A stretch of DNA of 44,095 nucleotides, taken from contig CAVGGQ010000006.1 of assembly GCA_963628785.1 (NCBI GenBank), positions 1 to 44,095 of the forward strand, written 5' to 3'. A model generated the notes under the pieces. That model saw only the letters and a list, made by a program, of their open reading frames with translations, was not told where the DNA came from and did no database searches. The translations under genes were made by a program, and so were the position numbers. This document shows positions 1 through 6,482 of the stretch, in pieces. Each line of letters opens with the position of its first letter. Positions within the stretch are counted from its first letter, which is position 1. The stretch comes from Apopatocola sp963628785. Lineage in GTDB: Bacteria; Bacillota; Clostridia; Oscillospirales; Oscillospiraceae.

Positions 1-182
1 CTGGGTAGCTACGTCTGGACGAGATAAACGCTGAAAGCATCTAAGCGTGAAACTCCCCCAAAGATAAGATCTCCCCCCCTTGTGGGGTAAGGGTCGATGT
101 AGACTACATCGTTGATAGGCCGAAGGTGTAAGCACGGTAACGTGTTCAGCTGATCGGTACTAATCACCCGAGGGCTTGACTT
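1..182 (+). rRNA. 23S ribosomal RNA, 3' end (partial)
   Basis: The first ~182 bases match the conserved 3' end of bacterial 23S rRNA, including the GGCCGAAGGTGTAAGCACGG stretch and the terminal GGTACTAATCACCCGAGGGC segment just before the mature end. Only the last part of the gene is present, because the window opens inside it. The exact 3' end is estimated from the family; a 5S gene and tRNAs follow on the same strand, the usual rRNA operon order. Confidence 0.95.
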
Positions 183-253
183 AATTTATGCAGGCAAGCT
201 TTGCTTCTACCTTCTCTCATTGTTCAGTTTTCAGAGTACAGGCAAAATAAACC

Positions 254-282
254 TTGACAAACAGGGTTTGATATTGTAGTAT
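254..282 (+). promoter_or_regulatory. Internal promoter before 5S rRNA
   Basis: TTGACA at 254-259 and TAGTAT at 277-282 are separated by exactly 17 nt, inside the 23S-5S spacer. Initiation would fall near 289, just ahead of 5S. A short hairpin (ATTTGAC/GTCAAAT, 282-299) follows and may be an RNase processing stem. Such a promoter could express 5S and the tRNAs independently of the large rRNAs. This is a sequence match only. Confidence 0.5.
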
Positions 283-301
283 TTGACGGTAGTCAAATGC
301 A

Positions 302-418
<117 letters not shown>

Positions 419-421
419 CAA

Positions 422-448
422 TGAGCCCGGGATTTTATTTCGGGCTCA
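422..448 (+). other. Spacer stem-loop after 5S rRNA
   Basis: TGAGCCCG (422-429) pairs perfectly with CGGGCTCA (441-448) around an 11-nt AT-rich loop. No U-run follows, so it looks more like an RNA processing element or a weak pause than a terminator. Confidence 0.5.
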
Positions 449-454
449 AGATAT

Positions 455-530
455 TCCTCCTTAGCTCAGTCGGTAGAGCACGCGGCTGTTAACCGCGGTG
501 TCGTCTGTTCGAGTCAGACAGGAGGAGCCA
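455..530 (+). tRNA. tRNA-Asn (GTT)
   Basis: 76 nt with encoded CCA. The acceptor TCCTCCT pairs with AGGAGGA and the discriminator is G. The anticodon stem CGCGG/CCGCG encloses loop CTGTTAA, with GTT at 488-490. The T-loop TTCGAGT is intact. It is first in the post-5S tRNA group. Confidence 0.97.
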
Positions 531-536
531 CGACGG

Positions 537-565
537 TCGAGCCGCTACCTCAGGTGGCGGCTCGA
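537..565 (+). other. Spacer stem-loop between tRNA genes
   Basis: CGAGCCGC (538-545) pairs with GCGGCTCG (557-564), and the stem can extend by one pair. TATTTCTT follows, so it could act as a partial terminator or a processing stem between tRNA-Asn and the next tRNA. Confidence 0.4.
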
Positions 566-582
566 TATTTCTTAAGTGCTAT

Positions 583-659
583 GGGCCTTTAGCTCAGTTG
601 GTTAGAGCAGCCGGCTCATAACCGGTCGGTCCGGGGTTCGAGTCCCTGAAGGCCCACCA
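583..659 (+). tRNA. tRNA with CAT anticodon, probably tRNA-Ile2 (lysidine)
   Basis: 77 nt with encoded CCA. The acceptor GGGCCTT pairs with AAGGCCC, and anticodon CAT lies at 617-619. It is unlikely to be initiator tRNA because the first pair is a normal G-C. The acceptor has C4-G69 and C5-G68 pairs, reported as TilS determinants in E. coli tRNA-Ile2, and the body resembles Bacillus tRNA-Ile2 as I recall it. The second CAT tRNA at 832 has the elongator-Met layout. I therefore favour Ile2 (AUA codon, needing TilS) over Met. The identity is an inference; the tRNA itself is certain. Confidence 0.9.
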
Positions 660-666
660 TTTATTT

Positions 667-742
667 AGGGGAATAGCTCAGCTGGTAGAGCGGCGGTCTC
701 CAAAACCGTAGGCCGAGGGTTCGAAGCCTTCTTCCCCTGCCA
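667..742 (+). tRNA. tRNA-Trp (CCA)
   Basis: 76 nt with encoded CCA. The acceptor AGGGGAA pairs with TTCCCCT and the discriminator is G, as expected for bacterial tRNA-Trp. The anticodon stem GCGGT/ACCGT has loop CTCCAAA, with CCA at 700-702. Confidence 0.96.
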
Positions 743-786
743 GAGACCTGGGCGCCTGAAAAAGGTGCCCGGACTCTCGAAAAACC

Positions 787-815
787 TTGACAAGTAATTA
801 GGAATTCGGTATAAT
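787..815 (+). promoter_or_regulatory. Consensus promoter inside the tRNA cluster
   Basis: A perfect TTGACA (787-792), a 17-nt spacer and a perfect TATAAT (810-815) lie between tRNA-Trp and tRNA-Met. Initiation would be near 822, ten bases before tRNA-Met. An extended hairpin just upstream (about 745-777) could separate the two transcription units, though it has no clear U-run. The Met-Glu-Val tRNAs thus appear to have their own promoter. Confidence 0.8.
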
Positions 816-831
816 TCCTATGCTTTTATAT

Positions 832-908
832 GGCGCTGTAGCTCAGTTGGCTAGAGCATTCGGTTCATACCCGAAGTGTCACCGGTTCGAATCCAGTCAG
901 CGCTACCA
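832..908 (+). tRNA. tRNA-Met (CAT), elongator type
   Basis: 77 nt with encoded CCA. The acceptor GGCGCTG pairs with CAGCGCT, with a G1-U72 pair like Bacillus elongator tRNA-Met. The anticodon stem TTCGG/CCGAA has loop TTCATAC, with CAT at 866-868. The initiator hallmark of three G-C pairs in the anticodon stem is absent. Confidence 0.93.
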
Positions 909-909
909 G

Positions 910-942
910 ACAAGGGGGCACATCCTCCGATGTGTCCCCTTA
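910..942 (+). other. Spacer stem-loop between tRNA-Met and tRNA-Glu
   Basis: An AAGGGG...CACAT arm pairs with ATGTG...CCCCTT across a short CCTCCG-containing loop, giving a strong hairpin followed by TTAAAA. It is probably a processing stem, as the next tRNA starts 12 bases later without a new promoter. Confidence 0.45.
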
Positions 943-953
943 AAATGCAATAT

Positions 954-1028
954 GGCCCGTTGGTCAAGTGGTTAAGACACCGCCCTTTCACGGCGGTAAC
1001 ATGGGTTCGAGTCCCGTACGGGTCACCA
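954..1028 (+). tRNA. tRNA-Glu (TTC)
   Basis: 75 nt with encoded CCA. The acceptor GGCCCGT pairs with ACGGGTC. The anticodon stem CCGCC/GGCGG has loop CTTTCAC, with TTC at 987-989. The D-arm TGGTCAAGTGGTTAAGACA is typical of tRNA-Glu. Confidence 0.96.
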
Positions 1029-1048
1029 TTCTTCTCTTCGAAGAATTC

Positions 1049-1125
1049 GGAGGCGTAGCTCAGCTGGTTAGAGCGCATGCTTCACACGCATGAGGTCGAT
1101 GGTTCGAGCCCATTCGTCTCCACCA
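1049..1125 (+). tRNA. tRNA-Val (CAC)
   Basis: 77 nt with encoded CCA. The acceptor GGAGGCG pairs with CGTCTCC. The anticodon stem CATGC/GCATG has loop TTCACAC, with CAC at 1083-1085, so it reads GUG. It is last in the tRNA cluster and a terminator follows directly. Confidence 0.95.
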
Positions 1126-1132
1126 AGAATAT

Positions 1133-1170
1133 CCGGGCTTTTGACATTCAGTCAGTTGCCCGGTTTTCTT
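1133..1170 (+). terminator. Terminator of the rRNA/tRNA operon
   Basis: CCGGGC (1133-1138) pairs with GCCCGG (1158-1163) and is followed by TTTTCTTT, right after tRNA-Val. Confidence 0.75.
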
Positions 1171-1180
1171 TCGCTCTATG

Positions 1181-2800
1181 TCAATAGTTGGGGTAGAGCA
1201 AATAACAGCAAAGCTCCCTGTACGAAGCCGATATCGTACGGGGAGCTTGCTTTATTGGGTTGGTTCTGTGGTATGTGGAGTTAAGCCCTTTAATCAGGTC
1301 GGAGCAGAGCTTTTCGGTCTCCTTGCCGTTCCATTTGATCAGGTCGTAGGAAATGTATGTCTCGCCGTCTTTTTCCGTTGTGCTGTTGAAGCGTTCAAAC
1401 ACAACATTTGTCTTATCAATTCCGTTTCTGTACTTCAAAAAGCTTGTAACGCTTCTGCCCAAAACGTCGCCGGCAATTTTCTCACTCGCGGGGTCCTTTG
1501 CGGAATATGTCCAGCAATACAAATTGCCATAACTGCTGTACGAATCGGAAACTTCCTCCATGTCCTTCAAATAGTATACAGAGGATCCGTCCGTGCTGAT
1601 AGAATAGCTAACAATCCAATATGAGTCAAAGTAAACGTCACTTGAAATCCGCGTCGGTTTATCGTCTCCCAGCTTATATGTATACAGAGAAGCGGTGGAT
1701 GTCGATGAATCATAGTCCTTAGTAAGGTATACATACTTGCCGGAATTCGTAAAGTAAAAGTCATCGCAGTCGCCAGTGATTTTCGTTTCTTCTCCGATGC
1801 TCATGCCGTTCACATCGGCATAGTAAAGGTCACCATCTTCGTCGGTATAGACTACCTTGTCATTGGAAACCTGAGCCTGGCCGATATTCGCCAGGAGACT
1901 TTCTTTTTCCCCATCCAGGGTAATTCCGTACAGCTTTTGGCCGGAGTCGGCTTCTATAGTTACATAAAGTGATGTAATGTCGGTTGCCTTCGTTTGAACG
2001 ATCGCACCTTTGTTGCAGCCAACGCTGTACACTTCATCGGGCAGCGTGACTTTTACAAGTTCTTCACCCACTTTTACGATATAAATGTAGTTCGCGTCAA
2101 AGCTGTAAGCGACCATAAGGCTTTGATCTGCGGAAAAATAAGCATAAAAGCCGCTGCTATATTTTGATGTGTAAGTTTCGCCTTTTGTCGTTTCGCCGTT
2201 GACGCAGAAAACCGGCGTCAATTCACCGTCTCTGTCATTAAGCAGCCAAAGTGCCGTTGAAGCGTCATCCGATATGGCGATCAAACGAACATCGTCCGTG
2301 AAAGTCCCGACTTTATTCTTTTCATCGGAATCCGAAGCAAGTGTATAGATGCTGTCCTGCGTCGAATAAAGCAACGTGGTTTTGTTGTCGGCGACTATGC
2401 CATCATTCAGTTCTGGAAGCTTCAGCGGTTCTTCCGTGCCGAAAATCACGCGATAAATTTCGTAATCTTCATCGGCGTAAACGAAGCCGTCATTTTTGAC
2501 CAGGTTAAACCCAGCAACACCCGTATCGACTTCAACGTTATTTTCCATTTTCGCATCGGAATAGGAAAGCGTTCCGTCCGTCAGAGTGATAATGTGATTT
2601 CTGTCGCTTGTCATGTAGCCTTCCGTGGTTTCGTCAAAGTCGATCACGCCGTTTTCCGTTACGATGCAGGAGCCGCCTTCCGCATAGTCGCGCGATGATA
2701 CCATAGCCTTTTCCGGGGCAGTCGAGGTTGCCGTGCCTCCGCAGCCGCAGAGGGATATTGCGAGGAGCAGCGCGAGGATCAATGCTGTAGCTCTTTTCAG
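1181..2800 (-). CDS. Secreted lipoprotein, beta-propeller-like
   Basis: This is a predicted exported lipoprotein of about 539 residues. I place the start at a CTG codon (2798-2800), because it gives a textbook lipoprotein signal: a KR n-region, a leucine-rich core and lipobox LCGC with the acylated Cys at residue 20. A GGAGAG SD lies 8 nt upstream. A TTG at 2782 is the alternative but would lose the positive n-region. The body has many short, evenly spaced repeats rich in Tyr, Ser and Asp, such as DGTLSYSDAK, DEDGDLYYADVNG and TNSGKYVYLTKD, which suggest WD40/TolB-like propeller blades; the fold is inferred. No function is assigned. The C-terminal ~25 residues run into the gene's own terminator, whereas a +1 frame would stop at TAA 1252-1254, two bases before that hairpin, so a one-base frameshift near 1290 is possible. 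Confidence 0.8.
   Translation of the reverse strand: MKRATALILALLLAISLCGCGGTATSTAPEKAMVSSRDYAEGGSCIVTENGVIDFDETTEGYMTSDRNHIITLTDGTLSYSDAKMENNVEVDTGVAGFNLVKNDGFVYADEDYEIYRVIFGTEEPLKLPELNDGIVADNKTTLLYSTQDSIYTLASDSDEKNKVGTFTDDVRLIAISDDASTALWLLNDRDGELTPVFCVNGETTKGETYTSKYSSGFYAYFSADQSLMVAYSFDANYIYIVKVGEELVKVTLPDEVYSVGCNKGAIVQTKATDITSLYVTIEADSGQKLYGITLDGEKESLLANIGQAQVSNDKVVYTDEDGDLYYADVNGMSIGEETKITGDCDDFYFTNSGKYVYLTKDYDSSTSTASLYTYKLGDDKPTRISSDVYFDSYWIVSYSISTDGSSVYYLKDMEEVSDSYSSYGNLYCWTYSAKDPASEKIAGDVLGRSVTSFLKYRNGIDKTNVVFERFNSTTEKDGETYISYDLIKWNGKETEKLCSDLIKGLNSTYHRTNPIKQAPRTISASYRELCCYLLYPNY
1209..1250 (-). terminator. Terminator of the lipoprotein gene, overlapping its 3' end
   Basis: A stem of GCAAGCTCCCCGTACG (minus strand) with CGTACAGGGAGCTTTGC surrounds a 10-nt loop, with TGTTATTTG following. 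It sits inside the annotated reading frame, which is unusual and feeds the frameshift suspicion for that gene. Confidence 0.6.
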
Positions 2801-2855
2801 CTTTTCGTCTCTCCAATCAAAATGTAATACATTTCGCTATCATAATAGCTACTAC

Positions 2856-2884
2856 ATTGTAGCATATAACGAAATGCCGGTCAA
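2856..2884 (-). promoter_or_regulatory. Promoter of the lipoprotein gene
   Basis: On the minus strand TTGACC (2879-2884) and TACAAT (2856-2861) are separated by 17 nt. Initiation near 2849 gives a leader of about 50 nt ending in the GGAGAG SD. Confidence 0.75.
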
Positions 2885-2952
2885 TTGTAAAATTAAACTA
2901 TCCGGAAACGATCCGGTATTCGCAATTTCCGAGCATGACAGGAGGCATGGCA

Positions 2953-3135
2953 ATGTATAAAGAGCCATTGGTAATTAAGCGTCGTGGTGAGGACGTAAGC
3001 AAGATCATTACGGTACGCATAAAAGAAGATACGCTTGTGGAGCTTGACCGCATTGCCGCGGAAAGCAACTATTCCCGCAACGAGCTTATCAATATTATTC
3101 TTGCTCACGGCGTAAAAACAATAGAGATCGAATAG
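2953..3135 (+). CDS. Ribbon-helix-helix (CopG/Arc-like) small protein
   Basis: 60 residues. The start at ATG 2953 was chosen because GGAGG (2941-2945) lies 7 nt upstream; ATGs at 2935 and 2947 are on or too near that SD. The pattern is a short beta strand (KIITVRIKEDTL), a helix (VELDRIAAESN), a turn (YS) and a second helix (RNELINIILAHGV), which is the ribbon-helix-helix DNA-binding fold used as a dimer by CopG/Arc/MetJ-type repressors. It is a lone gene with no antitoxin or toxin partner beside it. Its target is unknown. The lipoprotein gene diverges upstream, and the shared 150-bp gap could hold its operator; that is inference. Confidence 0.8.
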   Translation: MYKEPLVIKRRGEDVSKIITVRIKEDTLVELDRIAAESNYSRNELINIILAHGVKTIEIE

Positions 3136-3143
3136 GCAGCAGC

Positions 3144-3187
3144 AAAAGACCTCCCTTCCAAGATCAGTTTCGGAAGGGAGGTCTTTT
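3144..3187. terminator. Bidirectional terminator
   Basis: A near-perfect 16-bp stem runs from AAAAGACCTCCCTTCC (3144-3159) to GGAAGGGAGGTCTTTT (3172-3187). It has T-runs on both strands and serves the converging RHH gene (+) and the yoaK-U32 operon (-). Confidence 0.9.
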
Positions 3188-3190
3188 CGT

Positions 3191-3499
3191 TTAGAATATC
3201 TTTGAGAGCAATACGGCTGCTGCGAGGATGCCTGCGAGGGCTACGGCGTAGAGGGTGCCGGTAACGAGCGGCTTCTTGGGATGCGATATGCGGCCGTATT
3301 CGTTATTTTCTGGCGGCACGGGGCTCGGGAGCGGCAGATCCTTTTCGAGCTCGGCCACGGCCTCCTCTTCCGAGAGCCCCTGCTCCTTAAGGGCCGTAAG
3401 TTTCTTTTGATATTCTACGATCTTGTCGAGCTTTTCTTCTGCGGAAAGCTGATCAAATCTTTTCTCGAGCTGTGCGATAAATTCCTGTCCGGTTGCCAT
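3191..3499 (-). CDS. Small membrane protein with HAAS-like N-terminal helices
   Basis: 102 residues, starting at an ATG preceded by GGAGGA 7 nt upstream. The N-terminal half is acidic and helical (EFIAQLEKRF, LSAEEKLDKIVEYQKKL, LSEEEAVAELEKDL) and resembles the HAAS/DUF1700 helical module often found at the N-terminus of small clostridial membrane proteins. A proline-rich linker follows and then a single C-terminal transmembrane helix (about residues 79-98). It is the last gene of a three-gene operon, 12 nt after the U32 protein. The function is unknown; partner binding by the helical module is inferred from the family. Confidence 0.75.
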   Translation of the reverse strand: MATGQEFIAQLEKRFDQLSAEEKLDKIVEYQKKLTALKEQGLSEEEAVAELEKDLPLPSPVPPENNEYGRISHPKKPLVTGTLYAVALAGILAAAVLLSKIF

Positions 3500-3511
3500 A
3501 GCGTCCTCCTT

Positions 3512-5551
3512 TTACAGCAGCTCCCGGTAGTACAGACCGCCGGTACGCTCTTTTGTACTCTTTTGATGATCCATATACTCTTTTGTTATGGATCGGCATT
3601 CATCTTTCGTTTCCGTCGTGAACCACATAATGCCGTGATCCAAACCGCGCAGATCCTTGTCCGCAATATGGAGCGGCACGCTGTTGAGGAGCGTCGAATA
3701 CTTTTTGCCGTCGCATTCCAACGAAAAGCGTACGCCGCGCCGGTCCTTCAGCTCCCCGTGACCGCCGCAGGCGGCGCATCCGATCTGCGCGCGAACCGGG
3801 CAGTTTCGAAACCGCATCAGCGGCAGGCGACCGTAGATGACGGCGCCGACCGGGATATGCCCGCCAAGAGATTTTATGCCACGCATGGATAGCTCAAAGG
3901 AGGCGGTCACGGCGGCAAGCCCCGCTTCCTCATAATGACGGAGTGCATCCGTATTCAGAATATTGAGACCCGCGCCGCCGTAAAGAGGCAGGGAGAGCCT
4001 TTTTGCGAGTGGCAGAGCGTAGATGTTGTCTCCGTATACCGCACGCAGCCCGGATGCCCGGAGCGCCTCCAGACGCCGCTCAAGCTTATCCTCATCTTCC
4101 GGCCAGAGCGCCGCAGGCAGCTCGCCGATCAGCCGGTCACCGTACTTCGCGATGAGCTCCGGCGTGAGTATATCGATGGGAAGCAGGATCTTCTCAAATT
4201 TATCCTCTTCCGTGATTTGTCCGACGGAGGAAAACCTCGCCCACAGCGCACAAGTTCGATTTTTGTCCCGGAATCCTGCAGACGCTGGGAGTGCCGAATC
4301 GGAACGCTTCCACGGCTTTACGGCTCCGCGCTGTTCGAGAAGCTTTCCGAGCACCTCGCGGCGCAGGGCATTGAGCGCCCCGGCGCTCATCATGTATCCG
4401 GGCGCAATGTCCGCAGAGAACTTGTTTACGATAAAAGGCGTCCCGCCGGTTTTTACAAGATTCTTTTCCGCGTTCTCGACCTCCAGAGCGCGTTTTAGTG
4501 CGATCTCCGGCGCGGTGCCTTCGGCCTTGCATACAAACGAGCCGTCCGACACGGTAAGTGCCGTGCTCTCTCCGGTGAGCGAGAACACCATGCTCACACC
4601 TATGCGGGGCGTTTCTTTCTCGTAGAGCGCGGCGAGCGACTTGAGCACTTTTTCCGCACTCTGCACATCGTCCCTTGTCCGGTAGCCGAACATCGATTTA
4701 TCGCGGTGTCCGGTGAGATAGCCGTCTGTAAAGCCGCTGCGCGAGAATACAGCGCGCAGCGTGTCCTCGTCGTACGCTTTGCCGTCGAGTGCCGCGCGGC
4801 AGGCCGTGACGACCGCAGCCACATATTCGGGACGCTTCATGCGCCCTTCGATTTTAAATGTCGTCACGCCGACTTCCGCCATCTCCTTCGCGTGACGCAA
4901 AAGCGACATATCCTTGAGGGAGAGCACATGATCGGCCGCGCCGCAATGCCAGTCGAGACGGCACGGCTGCGCGCAAAGACCGCGGTTCCCGCTGCGGCCG
5001 CCGAGCATGGCCGAAAGGTAGCAAGCCCCCGAAAGGCTCATGCAGTGCGCCCCGTGGACGAACGCCTCGGCTGTCGCGCTCGTAAGGCGTGAGCAGATCT
5101 TTTCCATCTCGGAGAGCGTGAGCTCCCGCGCGAGGACGATGGTCTGATAGCCGAGCGACTCCAGATAGAGCGCGCCGTCCGTGTTGTGCACGACGGTCTG
5201 CGTGGAAGCGTGGCGGGGAAGGTCGGGGTACCGCTCACGGAAAAGCCGCATTACGGCAGGATCCTGAATGATGACGGCGTCCGCGCCGGAGAGCGCGATT
5301 TGATCGGCTTCTTCGGAGAGAGCATCCATCTCACTGTCCGTCACGAGCGTGTTGACCGTGACGAACACCTTTGTACCGCGCTCGTGGCAGAAGCGCACGG
5401 TCTTCGAGAGGGACACATCATCAAAATTTTCGGCGTTGCGCCGGGCGTTGAACTTCTTTGCACCGAGATAAACGGCGTCCGCACCGCAGCGCACGGCAGC
5501 CGTTACCGCGGGGAAACCGCCCGCCGGGGCCAGAATGATCGGTTTTGTCAT
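3512..5551 (-). CDS. U32 family peptidase-like protein (RlhA/YdcP-like)
   Basis: 679 residues. The start ATG (5549-5551) overlaps the stop of yoaK as ATGA, so it is translationally coupled. The N-terminal TIM-barrel-like half begins KPIILAPAGGFPAVTAAV and carries the U32 signature HGAHCMSLSGACYLSAMLGG followed by RGLCAQPCR. These cysteines bind an Fe-S cluster in characterised relatives. The long C-terminal part, with further Cys at CPVRAQIGCAACG, matches the length class of E. coli RlhA (653 aa), which hydroxylates 23S rRNA C2501. Other U32 members act in ubiquinone or tRNA modification and few are true peptidases. Family membership is secure; RNA hydroxylation is inferred from length and layout. 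Confidence 0.88.
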   Translation of the reverse strand: MTKPIILAPAGGFPAVTAAVRCGADAVYLGAKKFNARRNAENFDDVSLSKTVRFCHERGTKVFVTVNTLVTDSEMDALSEEADQIALSGADAVIIQDPAVMRLFRERYPDLPRHASTQTVVHNTDGALYLESLGYQTIVLARELTLSEMEKICSRLTSATAEAFVHGAHCMSLSGACYLSAMLGGRSGNRGLCAQPCRLDWHCGAADHVLSLKDMSLLRHAKEMAEVGVTTFKIEGRMKRPEYVAAVVTACRAALDGKAYDEDTLRAVFSRSGFTDGYLTGHRDKSMFGYRTRDDVQSAEKVLKSLAALYEKETPRIGVSMVFSLTGESTALTVSDGSFVCKAEGTAPEIALKRALEVENAEKNLVKTGGTPFIVNKFSADIAPGYMMSAGALNALRREVLGKLLEQRGAVKPWKRSDSALPASAGFRDKNRTCALWARFSSVGQITEEDKFEKILLPIDILTPELIAKYGDRLIGELPAALWPEDEDKLERRLEALRASGLRAVYGDNIYALPLAKRLSLPLYGGAGLNILNTDALRHYEEAGLAAVTASFELSMRGIKSLGGHIPVGAVIYGRLPLMRFRNCPVRAQIGCAACGGHGELKDRRGVRFSLECDGKKYSTLLNSVPLHIADKDLRGLDHGIMWFTTETKDECRSITKEYMDHQKSTKERTGGLYYRELL

Positions 5552-6249
5552 ACGGTCGTTTCCTCGTTCCGTAATGTTTTTCGCGAAGCGAACATAAGAG
5601 AGAAGCTCACACTCAAAAGGGCGCAGGAGATCCAGATCGTGCGCTCTGCGAGCCGCACCGTCAGCCATGCGCCGACACCCGCGCCGAGAGCGAAAAGACC
5701 GATCACGCCGAAGTAGGTGAGCGAGCGGTGTAGCACGGCCTTATCGTGCTCGTGCAGATATTCGCAAAGCGCCTCCATGCCGCTGCGCAGATTGCCGATA
5801 CACATCGTGCTGGCGTAGGCGTACCCGCGCACCTTGCGGAATGTCTGCACCTGCATGGCACACACGAACGACACGATGGCGTTGGCAAGCGCATTATGGT
5901 TCTGCGGTATGAATCCGACAACGGCGAGCAGAAGAATTTCCGAGAGGATAATGAGCTGCCGCCAGTGAATTTTTTCCATGTTCTTATACCGTCGGTGAAT
6001 ACATTCGGCGACAAAAATGCCGAGCGCAAATGCGGCAAGCGGGATAAAGTAATGCGCGGCGCGTGAAAAATCGCCGCCGAACAGGCTCGCGCTGAGCAGA
6101 ACAACATTGCCGGTCTGCGCATTCGCAAACACCTTACCGCGCCCTATGTATGTGTAGGCGTCCTGCAGCCCACCGGAGAGAATGATGAACGAAGCCGTCA
6201 GCATGGAGTCCGACATCTGCCGCTGCGATGTATTGGAATTTCCTGCCAT
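5548..6249 (-). CDS. YoaK family (DUF1275) membrane protein
   Basis: 233 residues. I chose ATG 6249 because AGAGG lies 9 nt upstream; a TTG at 6255 is too close to it. Hydrophobic segments at about residues 14-33, 40-60, 65-82, 95-113, 175-195 and 200-218 predict six membrane helices. Family marks are ILSGGLQDAYTYIGRGKVFANAQTGN near the start and MCIGNLRSGMEAL in the middle. The function of DUF1275 is not established and transport has only been proposed. It is the first gene of an operon with the U32 protein (4-nt overlap) and the HAAS-like protein. I see no consensus promoter upstream, only a purine-rich stretch and a palindromic repeat. Confidence 0.88.
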   Translation of the reverse strand: MAGNSNTSQRQMSDSMLTASFIILSGGLQDAYTYIGRGKVFANAQTGNVVLLSASLFGGDFSRAAHYFIPLAAFALGIFVAECIHRRYKNMEKIHWRQLIILSEILLLAVVGFIPQNHNALANAIVSFVCAMQVQTFRKVRGYAYASTMCIGNLRSGMEALCEYLHEHDKAVLHRSLTYFGVIGLFALGAGVGAWLTVRLAERTIWISCALLSVSFSLMFASRKTLRNEETTV

Positions 6250-6410
6250 AGACAAGAACCTCTTGCATAAATCATTTCAACATACTATTAAACCACAAAA
6301 TCCTCAGTTTCGCAACCGTCCGTGCAAAAGAATACCGCGCATCCGGAAAACCGAACGCGCGGCAGCGGGAGAAAGAAGAAAGAAGAAAAAAGGAAGAACA
6401 GAAACAGCAA

Positions 6411-6479
6411 GGGCAATACCGCATAATTCGGCAAAAAAGATCCGCAAAGCGCCGCAGACGACATTGTGCGGTGCTGCCC
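6411..6479. repeat. Imperfect palindromic intergenic repeat, copy A (longest)
   Basis: A 69-bp element with inverted ends: GGGCAATACCGCA at the left and TGCGGTGCTGCCC at the right, matching at GGGCA-N2-ACCGCA. Inner blocks are TTCGGCAAAA and TCCGCAAAGCGCCGCAG. Related copies are at 23184, 30256 and 39911, all intergenic. This copy lies just past the glnN stop and may also form a 3' hairpin for that transcript. No transposase gene is seen. Confidence 0.75.
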
Positions 6480-6482
6480 AAA

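Noticed and set aside
2953..3135. Toxin-antitoxin module containing the ribbon-helix-helix protein
   Set aside because: A terminator follows the gene directly and no small toxin-like frame with an SD is adjacent on either side.
6361..6410. Purine-rich tract (pyrimidine-rich on the other strand) and a similar tract at 20838-20876 as a repeat family
   Set aside because: Low complexity with no longer shared word; insufficient to call a repeat.
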